Below, in pieces: positions 1 to 8,605 of a stretch of DNA of 64,000 nucleotides (position 1 is its first letter; each line of letters starts with the position of its first letter). Source of the DNA: Cotesia glomerata. Taxonomy: Eukaryota; Arthropoda; Insecta; Hymenoptera; Braconidae. The DNA lies in contig NC_058160.1 of the NCBI RefSeq assembly GCF_020080835.1, positions 5,273,515 to 5,337,514 of the forward strand. The letters run 5' to 3'. A model generated the notes under the pieces. It saw only the letters and a program-made list of their open reading frames with translations, had not been told where the DNA came from and ran no database searches. The position numbers and the translations under genes were made by a program.

Positions 1-888
1 TATGTAACCACGTGCGCTGCGTGTTTTGGAATACTAGCACCCATGTATTGCGTATCAAGTACTTATAGGTCATCAACCGTCACAATAATAATAAAACATG
101 ATGTTACTAACAAGTATCAACAAGTAACGACAAGTAAAAATGCGCCTTCTTTTTAGTGCTTGCGCATATGTTAAAAAAATTTTTAAATATTGAATGAAAA
201 TTTTCGAAGTGGTATTTTATTTCATATAATTAATTTAAACCAGAGAATAATTGAAAGGAGTTAATAATTATTTTTGTTTTGAATTTCTTTGCAATAAAAC
301 ATTAAAATTAAAACGAGAAAAGGTAATTATCTATAATTTTTTTTTCTGCAGTAAAAATTGTTTTTGTTTACTTTTTTTTTTGTATGAAAATTAAATTAGC
401 GGACATATCTGATTATTTTTAGAATTTTTTTTATTGAAAACTTATTTTAAATAAAATTAAAAGTAAAAATTTGACATGTATAACATTTTAAAAATTCTAA
501 GCGCAATTTTTAAAAAACATTTTTTTACTTATTATTTTTATTGATTTAAAAAATCAAAAATTGTCTCCTAATTTTAGTATCGTTTTTTTTTTGTCAATAA
601 TTAATTTCTAAAGTAAAATTTCGTTTACATTATTTATTAAATAGTTTATAAAAATTTTAATTTGAAAATTATCTCTGGTATGACATGAAAAGTTTTATGA
701 GTAATTCTTAAGTATTGATTGAAAAAAAAATAATTTAAAAGTGAGATTTAATTTAATCAAAAATATTAATTATTCCAAATTTTTTTCAAAAGGTTTTATC
801 AAATTAATGTCATAACTGTCATTGCATATTTTTTTAATAAAATAAAGTTTAATAATTTTTTTTTTATTTAAAGTTAGCAGAAGAAAAA
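1..888. other. AT-rich non-coding stretch with one MITE
   Basis: No coding potential was seen. The stretch is dominated by A/T runs. A miniature inverted-repeat element of the TTAGCYGAC family lies at about 391-580. A TTTATT at 863-868 is, on the minus strand, a likely AATAAA poly(A) signal for the gene that ends at 889. Confidence 0.6.
391..580. mobile_element. MITE, TTAGCYGAC family (copy 1, decayed)
   Basis: The left end reads TTAAATTAGCGGACATATCTG and the right end TTGTCTCCTAATTTTAG, which are imperfect inverted repeats. The core carries GCAATTTTTAAAAAACAT, a block found in the other copies (2203, 5081, 6435, 6629 and others). There is no coding capacity. Superfamily unknown. Confidence 0.55.
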
Positions 889-1260
889 TTATTCCTCAAT
901 TTCAATAGTTTTCTTTTTCTTTTTAGGAATTTCTTCAATATCTTTTTCGGATTGTTCATTATTCATATCATCATCAGCATCGTTTTCATTTTCTTCATCG
1001 TCGCCGCCAAACAAACATGAAAATGACGAATTGTTTATCAATGTTGTTGCCAAACTAATTGAATTTATGTACAACATGTACACAAGAACTATGATAATTA
1101 TTATAACAACAAAACTAACCCGCAGAAGGCACAGACCGATCAGCGATGTCAAAACGAATAGAAGATTTTCGTTTATTTTATTATTGGCCTCGGAAACTTC
1201 AATTTTAGACGCAGGCACTTTGTCTGACGATGGTATGAGTGAAATAAATGATTTCATCAT
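889..1260 (-). CDS. Small intronless membrane protein with acidic/basic tail, unknown function
   Basis: I do not recognise this 123-residue protein. It opens with two Met codons in a good context (AAAATGATG). Residues about 32-68 form a strongly hydrophobic stretch, probably one long or two short transmembrane segments, including VSFVVIIIIIVLVYMLYI. A soluble tail follows, first very acidic (GGDDEENENDADDD, about residues 85-98) and then basic (KKKKK, about 112-116). The reading frame is clearly richer in G+C than its flanks, and a poly(A) signal lies about 20 bp past the stop. No introns are needed. It could be a real lineage-specific gene or an ORF of an old element; transcript data would decide. 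No neighbour suggests a role. Confidence 0.5.
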   Translation of the reverse strand: MMKSFISLIPSSDKVPASKIEVSEANNKINENLLFVLTSLIGLCLLRVSFVVIIIIIVLVYMLYINSISLATTLINNSSFSCLFGGDDEENENDADDDMNNEQSEKDIEEIPKKKKKTIEIEE

Positions 1261-2666
1261 TTTTACTTTTGTTTTTTACACAATTAGTAATACGAATTAT
1301 AAAAGACTTTCTTAATTTTACTCGAGGGAGCTTCCTTCTACTTTACAAAGAACTACATATTAATATTTTATTAAAATTTTTAAGAATAAATTGGCATTTT
1401 CAATTCATTTCAAGTGTCTATTTATTACGAGACATTGATTAATTAATTGCAAAAATCAATTTTGCACAATAACTCAAAGAAACGTTCAATTATTAATCAC
1501 ATATAATTAGTCCATGAATTTTATATTTAGTGAGTCAAAATTATGATTTTCAGAGTACTGATTAATTAAAATAAAATTTTTAATTGATTATTAAAGATCT
1601 AATAATTGAAATTTATAATAAAAAATTACTTGAAAAATTTATGGTATTTTAATTGACAACTTATATAAATTTGTAGAATTTCCTGTAAGAAATTTTATTG
1701 GAAGAAAATTAAAAAAAAATCATACAAATGTGAAAAAATGTAGTTTTTCTATAAAGATTGATTTTTTTTAATATTTGAACTGCAATTTCATTCAAATAAA
1801 GAAGCCCATTTTTATGTAAAGAAATTTTTTGGGAATAAAAAAGTAGTTTGCTCAATAACATTAACATGACAAAAAATTTTGACATTATTTTTAAATTATA
1901 CCGAAATTGCGAGACATCTGAATTTTGATTATTTTTTTTAACAAGTACATTTTAGCAAGAAAAATTTATTTAAAAAATTCTATCATTAAAAGCTCTAAAA
2001 AATTACAAATGCAATTTTTTAAAAACATTTTTCTAGGTCTAGTTTATTTTTCAAGAAGAATCATAAAATTGTCAAGTATTTGCTTTTGAGTGTCATTGTT
2101 TTAAAAAAACATTTTAAGAAGCAGTTTTTAATTCTGAAAATGACGTTTCTGATTTTTTATTTCATACATTTTTGTGAATAATACATTTTTTCTATTTAAT
2201 ACTAAAGTTAGCTGACGTTTTTAATTTTTTGATTTCTTTTCATTTATTAAATTCTAACTAAGAAATATTTTTTAAAAATTGCACTCCTAGTTGTTTAATA
2301 TTTTTACATATAAAACGTTTTTTTTTTTATTATTTTATAATAATTTTTTTAATAAAAATTTTTAAATGTCGGCCAACTTAATTTTTATTTATTCTATACA
2401 AATTTTTGTAAAAGTAAATTTTGCGGGAGTTTTTACGGAAACTATTTTTTGTTGAATTTTTATGATCTTCTACATACAAAAAACAAAAAAAGAGCGTGTG
2501 TACAGAGTACACATGTTAGAAGTGAAACTTCTTTGGCAAACTCAATTTAAAATTTATTAATTAATAGTTAATAAATTTCAAAGACCGGAACATAAAGGAT
2601 TTATGCATATATAGTATTGAAAGGATTAAATGAGAAAAATTTACACTAGTTATATCACATATTATT
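1261..2666. other. AT-rich non-coding stretch with MITE remains
   Basis: No gene was seen. It holds a MITE at 2203-2382 and a more decayed relative around 1899-2095 (GAGACATCTG at its left, GCAATTTTTTAAAAACAT in its core), which resembles the element at 14151-14325. A short ORF seen around 1248-1442 lies in non-coding-looking sequence. Confidence 0.5.
2203..2382. mobile_element. MITE, TTAGCYGAC family (copy 2)
   Basis: The termini are TAAAGTTAGCTGACGTTT on the left and ATGTCGGCCAACTTA on the right, forming an inverted repeat about 15 bp long. The element is about 180 bp of A/T-rich sequence without an ORF. The interior shares AAAAATTGCACTC with copies at 6435 and 5081. Confidence 0.65.
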
Positions 2667-2837
2667 TCAATTTATTTCTTCAATATGTACAACATTATCT
2701 GATGGTATTTGTAATGGTATGGTTGTCACTAAAGCCTTATGGTAACTCAAATATGAAACATAAGTTCTTGTTTCAATATTTTCTAAATAACGTGTAAAAA
2801 TGGCATCTATTGTGGTTCCGTATTTAGTTGTCGACAT
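2667..2837 (-). CDS. 56-residue ORF, possible C-terminal remnant of a transposon-linked protein
   Basis: The ORF runs from ATG (2837) to TGA (2667). Its sequence begins MSTTKYGTTIDAIFTRYLEN and continues with a YVSYLSYHKA block. It is denser in informative residues than its AT-rich flanks. The GTTIDAIFTRYLEN...YVSYxSYHK pattern reminds me of tails of insect mobile-element proteins, but this is an impression and no family is claimed. As it stands it is either a very small protein or the last exon of a broken element ORF. The THAP-coding P-type element starts 400 bp away but on the other strand. Confidence 0.4.
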   Translation of the reverse strand: MSTTKYGTTIDAIFTRYLENIETRTYVSYLSYHKALVTTIPLQIPSDNVVHIEEIN

Positions 2838-3237
2838 GTTTTATGTAACAAAAAAATTTAATAACAATAAAAATAGATAATGAACTTAATTAATGACAGG
2901 CAACAGTGATAGTATAAATATTATATAGAATGCAATATAGAGAATGTAGGTTATACATGGTACTTTGCGCATATTCATGTGATCAAAATAAAAAGAAAAA
3001 TGTAATTATTAAAAAAATTAATTATTCAATTAAATATAAAAAAATAAACATATTATTAACATTACATCAGTTAAATAATGTATACCTTACTTGATGTACA
3101 TTTATTTCAAATCTAATATTATTATTATTATGAGTTTTACTTGTATACCGATTTATGGTTTTTACAAGGCTAATTGTCTCAGCATCTCCGCATGTAGTCT
3201 CTTTTTCAACTCTTTATTATCAATATATGCTCCGCTC

Positions 3238-4169
3238 TAAGGTAAAAGCCCCAATAGATGATCACGTACCAGTATATGATCACTCCATGTATTTGTATAT
3301 CTATATTCACACATATAGGTATTCGCTGGGTGCGTAAGGCATAGTGGGGGACACAAAACTGATGTCAGCGCCCGCTGCGGGACAATACAGAACTAAGGGT
3401 GGCTCTTTATTACTAAAAGCTATGAAAATAACACGTGTGTTAGTTTATTTAAATAAATAAAATAAAATGGGTCATCAAAATTGTTGTGTAGTTAATTGTA
3501 AAAATACTAGTAGAAATAGTGATTGTAAATTTTATAAGTTTCCGGTTGCCAATTGGAAATTAAATCAGCGAAAAAAATGGATAGCTGCTGCTCAACATCT
3601 CTCATATGTTCAGCCAGGATTAAATTTTTACCCTTTATTAAAGTTTGTGGTTGAAAAATAATATTATGGGTAATAGATTGCAAAATTAAATAAAGAATAT
3701 AAAAATTTAAGATACATTCGTAAATATATAGTTATGTTAAATAGAGCTATTCGTTATTTTTTATATAATTTCAGATTGTTATATATTTAATATTAATACT
3801 GATTTTTCATTTAATATTAATTTAACAATAAACACCTTGACAGATTTTAACACTGATTAACCTAATTCACTTGAGATTTGTTTTAGTTATTGTGTTTATT
3901 TTCCTTACTATTTTCAACTGACCCAAGAAAAAATTTTTAATTTAATCTACATTCTGTGTAATATGTCACATTTTACATAGAAAACAAATTTTTTTCAAGT
4001 TTATTTAATTGTTTAAATAACTATTTGGCATCTAATACATGTAAATTTTCTTAAAAAAGCCACCGTAAGTTGTATCGTCAGGTGGCGGTGGGGTCACGCA
4101 CCCAGCGAATACAAATACATGGAGTGATCATATACTGGTACATGATCATATATTGGGGCTTTTAACTTA
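3238..4169 (+). mobile_element. P-type (THAP) DNA transposon, internally deleted
   Basis: It is bounded by long inverted repeats that start TAAGGTAAAAGCCCCAAT on the left and TAAGTTAAAAGCCCCAAT on the right (read inward). They stay paired for roughly 80 bp through GTACCAGTATATGATCACTC and CGCTGGGTGCGT; the left arm has a short extra insertion. The only ORF inside is a THAP domain start (3467-3661), the DNA-binding end typical of P-element transposases. The catalytic part is absent, so the copy is non-autonomous. The same terminal motif bounds the element at 16161-18558. No clean 8-bp target duplication was seen. Confidence 0.7.
3467..3661 (+). pseudogene. THAP-domain fragment of a P-type transposase
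   Basis: The 64-residue ORF starts MGHQNCCVVNC and continues KFYKFPVANWKLNQRKKWI. This is the N-terminal half of a THAP zinc finger (C2CH type): the first Cys pair is C6/C11, followed by the FxFP-like KFYKFP and the RRKKW-like QRKKW helix. The second metal pair (C-x2-H) and the AVPTIF-like box are missing, because the frame turns into unrelated sequence after about residue 46 and then stops. It probably derives from a P-element transposase whose remainder was deleted, since it lies inside matching terminal inverted repeats. Domestication is unlikely given the incomplete finger. Confidence 0.7.
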
Positions 4170-4590
4170 TATTATCAACACAATCTTTCAACTCTTTTAT
4201 TATCAACATATTCTCCACTCTTTTTATAATCAACAACATGTTCTCCACTTTTTATAATCAACATATAATTTCGTACATAACTTTATTCTCAATGCGGCTG
4301 TGGACCAAATTGTGCTTTCTGTACTCTGTACTGTATTCACCCTATTCCTCACCCCTTTCTATCGGTGTTGGAATATGTAGTGGCGATGGGGAAACCACAG
4401 AGAAAACCCATGCCAGTGCAGTTTGGCTACCGGAGCGACCCCCGACGGTTGGTGTTGGAACTATTCGAACAACCGTCGGGGCTCGAATCCTCGCCTCACG
4501 ACATGATGCACGAAGTTCGAACTAACGGCTGCACGAACTAACGGGATAATGACTTAGTCCGCTCGGCCATCATGCCGCTTCAATCTAATA

Positions 4591-5807
4591 ATAAGTATTA
4601 ATGAAAAAAGAAATAAATAAAGTATTACTTACTGCGAACAACTGCTTGATCAACAAGGATTTCTTATTAACTGTCAACGAACAATAAATATTTACCACTA
4701 GTTACTATAAAAATATCTGAATGAATAAAACAGTATAAACAAACACGAGGTTATAAAATACATAATAATAATAATATCTAAGAGCAGTGTACCTACAGTC
4801 TAAAATACAACGCATGCGCACATGAAAATAACATTTCTACAGTGTAAAAGTATAGTTTTCCTTTATATCTTTATTTTTTTCTCTCCGACTACGTACATAT
4901 ATGCGTCCTTTAATGTGACGCTCATATTATGATTATTGTGACGCGACCTTGAAATTTTACCCTCAACGCGCGCAAAGAAGTTTCACTTCAAAAAGGAAAA
5001 ATTCACATGAAGGCTGTAAAAAGTTCTAAAATTATTTAAATTTGCAATTTAATCATAAAACTCATATTTATCATGAAAATAAAGTTAGCCGACATTTAAA
5101 AATTCGATATATGATTTTTTTTTATTAAAGAATTATTGCAAAAAAATAAAAAAAAATTTTTTTCATTTGTTAAAAACTATAAGTGCAATTTTTTAAAAAT
5201 ATTTTTTAGTTATAAATTAATAAATTAAGCAAAATAAAAAAATAAAAAATGTCGGCTAACTTTATTATTATATATTTATAATCAAAATTAAAAAACTAAA
5301 AATTTTATATTAATAAAGTTACACAAATATTTTAGCGCTAGTATTTATTAGCCACAGCGTTTCCGAGATACTCAGTATGATCTAAGTAGTAATTATCAGC
5401 GGACGGATTTTAAATATCTCTAATAAAAATTATTAATAACTATCGTATTTATCACACAATAATTTTTAAAATTATTTCTTCAATAAATAGCCATGTGAAA
5501 AAGTTCAAATTATATTTCATACTTTTTACTTATTTTTTAAATACAAACTACCAATTACAGGAAATGATAATAACGATAATGTCATAGAACATCGAAAGAG
5601 AAGACCAGAGAAATAATAATAAAAAACACATCGGAGTTAAATGTAAACAATCAATAAAAAATTTAAATAAAAAACATTGACAGGCATTAAAAATATTTTT
5701 TTATAAAATTTTCTAAATAATCGCGAGTTTTTAAAATACCAGTCATGAGTAATTATAAATGAATGATTTAATTAAATTTAAAAATTTTAAATAGTTAAAT
5801 AAATAAA
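4591..5807. other. Region upstream of the GTPase gene, with one MITE
   Basis: No coding sequence was seen. A MITE lies at 5081-5265. The stretch around 4780-4990 is a little richer in G+C (ACGCATGCGCACATG, GTGACGCGACC) and could hold regulatory sites. The GTPase transcript probably starts within 5340-5800, where a weak initiator-like CTCAGTATG occurs at about 5371; this is unproven. Confidence 0.4.
5081..5265. mobile_element. MITE, TTAGCYGAC family (copy 3, well preserved)
   Basis: The termini AAAGTTAGCCGACATTT and AATGTCGGCTAACTTT are near-perfect inverted repeats of about 17 bp. Length is about 185 bp with no ORF. The core has AAGTGCAATTTTTTAAAAAT, as in the other copies. It may be flanked by a short A/T target duplication, but the ends are too A/T-rich to fix it. 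Confidence 0.7.
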
Positions 5808-8319
5808 ATGGCAACTGTTAAAGTAACTGAGCAAAAGGTTATTCTGTGTGGCGAATATGGTGTGGGAAAAACTTCTATTTTTCGAAGGTTCGCTAACAAC
5901 AGTTTTGTGACAAGTACTGACAGAAAATCCACTCTTGGACTTGATAACATTGACAAAGAGTATATTGTCGACGATCGACGTATCAAAGTAATTTATATTC
6001 TATTTTATAAATTCAATTTAATATTACAAGTATGAATTCATCAATTAGCATAAATTATTATTAATATTATAAATAATATTTTTCAGCTCCAATTATGGGA
6101 CACGGGAGGCATGGAAAGAGTTGCATCAGTTACCTCAAGTTATTATAAATTCGCAGAAGCTGCTATTCTAGTATTCGCCCTTGATAATGCAACCTCATTT
6201 CATCTTTTATCGCAACATTTACTTGATATAGTTACTTACGCTGAAAACGCTAAAATATTTTTATGTGGTAATAAAAACGATATCGAAACTAATGATCCTC
6301 TTGTTACTGATGCTGAGATGGAACAATTCTGGTTTGTTTATTATTTACTATTCAAGTCTTTTATTATTTATCTACTGTTACATCACTTTTATCATTCTAT
6401 TAATAATTATGACAATAATTAAATTTATAATAATAAAGTTAGCCGACGTTTTTAATTTTTTTTTCAATAATTAAATTAGACCAAAACAAAATTTTTTTTA
6501 AATTGCACTCACAGTTTTTCAAGTTTTTTACAAATGAAAAATTTTTTTTTATTTTTTTATAATTTTTTCAATAAAAAAAAATTCTAAAAATTTTTAGATG
6601 CTGGCTAACTTAATTTTCATTAAAATTTAAGTTAGCCAATATCTGAAAATTTTTAGAATTTTTTTTTTATTGAAAAAATTATTACAAAAAAATAAAAAAA
6701 AAATTTTAACTTGGAAAAGTGTAAGTGCAATTTTTAAAAAATATTTTTTTGTTCTAATTTAATTATTGAAAAAAAATTAAAAAAGTCGGCTAACTAGTAT
6801 TATATTTATTTATTATTTAATTTCAATGCCAAGGCAGTATAGCCAGATGGCAAAAGTATACAAAAAGAGTTACAATAAAAGTACACGTATGACTAATGAA
6901 AATATAAAATTTCAAAAATATTAGATATTAAGAATTGATCGGTTTTCTTTACTTTACTTTGGAATACAATTATGACAAATACAAGAAAAAAAAATAAATT
7001 TCAGTATAAAAATTGAGCATTAAAAATTTAAGAGTTAAACTCAGTGGTACAAATTATACGAATTATAGAAGATGATAATCTGAGATGATCTAGAGCGATA
7101 ATAACATTTTTTATATGAATTTTATATGATAATAACATTTTTTATGATACTGAAATGAGCAGGCATCTGTCAATGGTTTTGATTTTTGTTACAACTAAAT
7201 TATTATGAAAAAACTTTAGTAAAAAAATTTCACATCTAGAAATTAAAAGCGCAAATTAAAAAAAAAACAATTTTTTCTTATAATTGATTTGTAATAAAAA
7301 TTAAAAAAATTATTTAGATACCTGCTAATTTTAGTATTATTATTTTTCTACTAGGTTTATTGATAAATTTTTTAAAACAAAAAAGAAAAACTAGTTCTCT
7401 CAAGTTATATAATTTAATATAGAAAAATCAATTTTTTACAAAGGGTCTCATTAATTAAAAAATTTATGAATAACATTATCATAACTCTTGATAACTCTTC
7501 TGGAAGAATCAAAAATCTCGCAAATACTTTAAATTTGTATGTCAAATTAAAAGTTTAGTAATTATTTACTAGTGGGGTCTGGTTAATTTTTTTTTTGATC
7601 AATTTTTTTTTTTTAAATTGTTAAAAAATATCAAAAACATTAAAAAAAGATAAAATAGAAATTTTATCCAAAAACATGAAAGCCAATTTTTTTTCCAACT
7701 TTTAAAGGCAAAAAAGCTATCGAAATCTTTATTTTTTCCTTCACGATATTTTTTATCATAAATGCGCTGTAGAAACAATCAGAATAAAAAAAAATTTTTA
7801 AATGTTAATTTTTCACTTTCACTTGTAAATAATAACGATAAGTTTTTTTGCCTTAGTAAGATTTTTTCAGACTTTTAGAGAAAAAGTAAAAATTGAAGTT
7901 TTATAAAAAAGTTTTTTCAGTTTTTTCAGAGGAATATTTCCACAAAAGATAATTGATAAAATTATGATTAATTAATTAATACATCAATTGATTGAATAAA
8001 AAAAATTAACAATTTTATCAAAATTAAAATCTCAGAATTAAATTTTTATTGATTGAAATTATTAAAAGCGATGTGATTAAATGTTAAGAAATATTAATGA
8101 ATAAAATAATAAAATTTTTTCAGTGAACAATGTCATAATTTAATATCAGCGACTTACAAAACGTCATGTAAAACCGGAGAAGGTATAAATGAAATGTTCG
8201 AAGACATAGCTCAACATTTGGTGGAAGCCAATAGATCAAAGATGGGCTTACATGACATGGACGACCACTTCAAAATTTCATACGTCGACGAAGCCAACGA
8301 TCCGTCATGCTTGTGCTAA
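5808..8319 (+). CDS. Rab-type small GTPase, three exons, atypical switch II
   Basis: The exons 5808-5987, 6087-6331 and 8124-8319 join in frame (phases 0 and 2, all GT..AG) into 206 aa. Rab-like features are clear. The P-loop GEYGVGKT is at residues 15-22, the switch I Thr in STLGLD at 42, and WDTGGMER at 64-71. The guanine-specificity motif NKND is at 122-125, TSCK at 155-158, and the C-terminal CLC at 204-206 is a typical double geranylgeranylation signal. Such proteins bind GTP on membranes and direct vesicle traffic. Two positions are odd. The usual switch II AGQ is GGM, so the catalytic Gln is Met69, predicting weak intrinsic GTP hydrolysis. The Phe that follows the switch I Gly-x-Asp is Asn47. 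I cannot assign a Rab subfamily. Start: the first ATG, context AAAATGG. Intron 2 (1.8 kb) is filled with MITEs. Confidence 0.9.
6435..6614. mobile_element. MITE, TTAGCYGAC family (copy 4), in GTPase intron 2
   Basis: The left end is AAAGTTAGCCGACGTTT and the right end GATGCTGGCTAACTTA, an inverted repeat. The element is about 180 bp. It lies 15 bp from the next copy, so the two form a close pair inside one intron. Confidence 0.65.
6629..6796. mobile_element. MITE, TTAGCYGAC family (copy 5), in GTPase intron 2
   Basis: The left end is AAGTTAGCCAATATCTG and the right end AAGTCGGCTAACTAG. The interior (AAGTGCAATTTTTAAAAAAT) matches the copy at 5081 in the same orientation and is opposite to its neighbour at 6435. 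Confidence 0.65.
6800..6900 (-). mobile_element. 3' end of a LINE (family with GCCATCTGG tail motif)
   Basis: On the minus strand this reads GCCATCTGGCTATACTGCC, then TTGGCATTGAAA, then a TAAATAAATA-type tail. Related sequence with the same order of GCCATYYGG, GGCAT and a simple tail lies at 43921 and, more decayed, near 9880. These look like 5'-truncated non-LTR retrotransposon ends. The boundary on the high-coordinate side is not clear. Confidence 0.45.
7148..7337. mobile_element. MITE related to the TTAGCYGAC family (copy 6), in GTPase intron 2
   Basis: The left end ATACTGAAATGAGCAGGCATC and the right end GATACCTGCTAATTTTAGTAT are imperfect inverted repeats about 24 bp long. The interior is about 190 bp of A/T-rich sequence. 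The termini differ from the well-kept copies mainly by GCAGGC for GCCGAC. Confidence 0.5.
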
Positions 8320-8605
8320 TTTACAACGAATAATATATTTATATATATATATAAATTTAATCTCGGTTATGAATTTACATCGCGTTTTTTTTTTTTTTTT
8401 TACCTAGAAACTAATACGTAACATAATAACTCACTTTAAAAGTACTTTTATTTACGAAAACAAGGAATGAATAACAATTTTCGTTTACAAATATACAATT
8501 TACATTCTTAAGCATTTTGAGATAATTTTGAGAATCCTTGGTGCAAGCTTTTTTTTTTATTTAAATAAAAAGCCATAATTTTTAAGATAACTTAAAGTAA
8601 AAAAC
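8320..8605. terminator. Convergent 3' ends of the GTPase gene and NFS1
   Basis: The two genes end 286 bp apart, tail to tail. A TTTATT at 8556-8561 gives an AATAAA signal on the minus strand about 50 bp past the NFS1 stop. On the plus strand only weak AATAATATA-type signals follow the GTPase stop. The 3' untranslated regions could overlap. Confidence 0.4.

Larger units (their letters stand above)
3108..4590 (-). mobile_element. tRNA-headed SINE split by a P-type element
   Basis: Read on the minus strand, the element starts near 4579 with a tRNA-like head. It has an A box TGGCCGAGCGG and a B box GGATTCGAGCC. A body containing ATGGGTTTTCTCTGTGGTTT follows, and the tail is GTATACAAGTAAAACTCA near 3131-3150. 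The body and tail match the SINE at 10525-11042, although the heads differ. Flanking CAAATCTAATA (3109-3119) and CAATCTAATA (4581-4590) look like a target-site duplication. The tail region is interrupted by the inverted-repeat element at 3238-4169. Near the insertion the SINE carries several loose copies of a TTATCAACATATTCTCCACTC-like unit. Confidence 0.7.
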
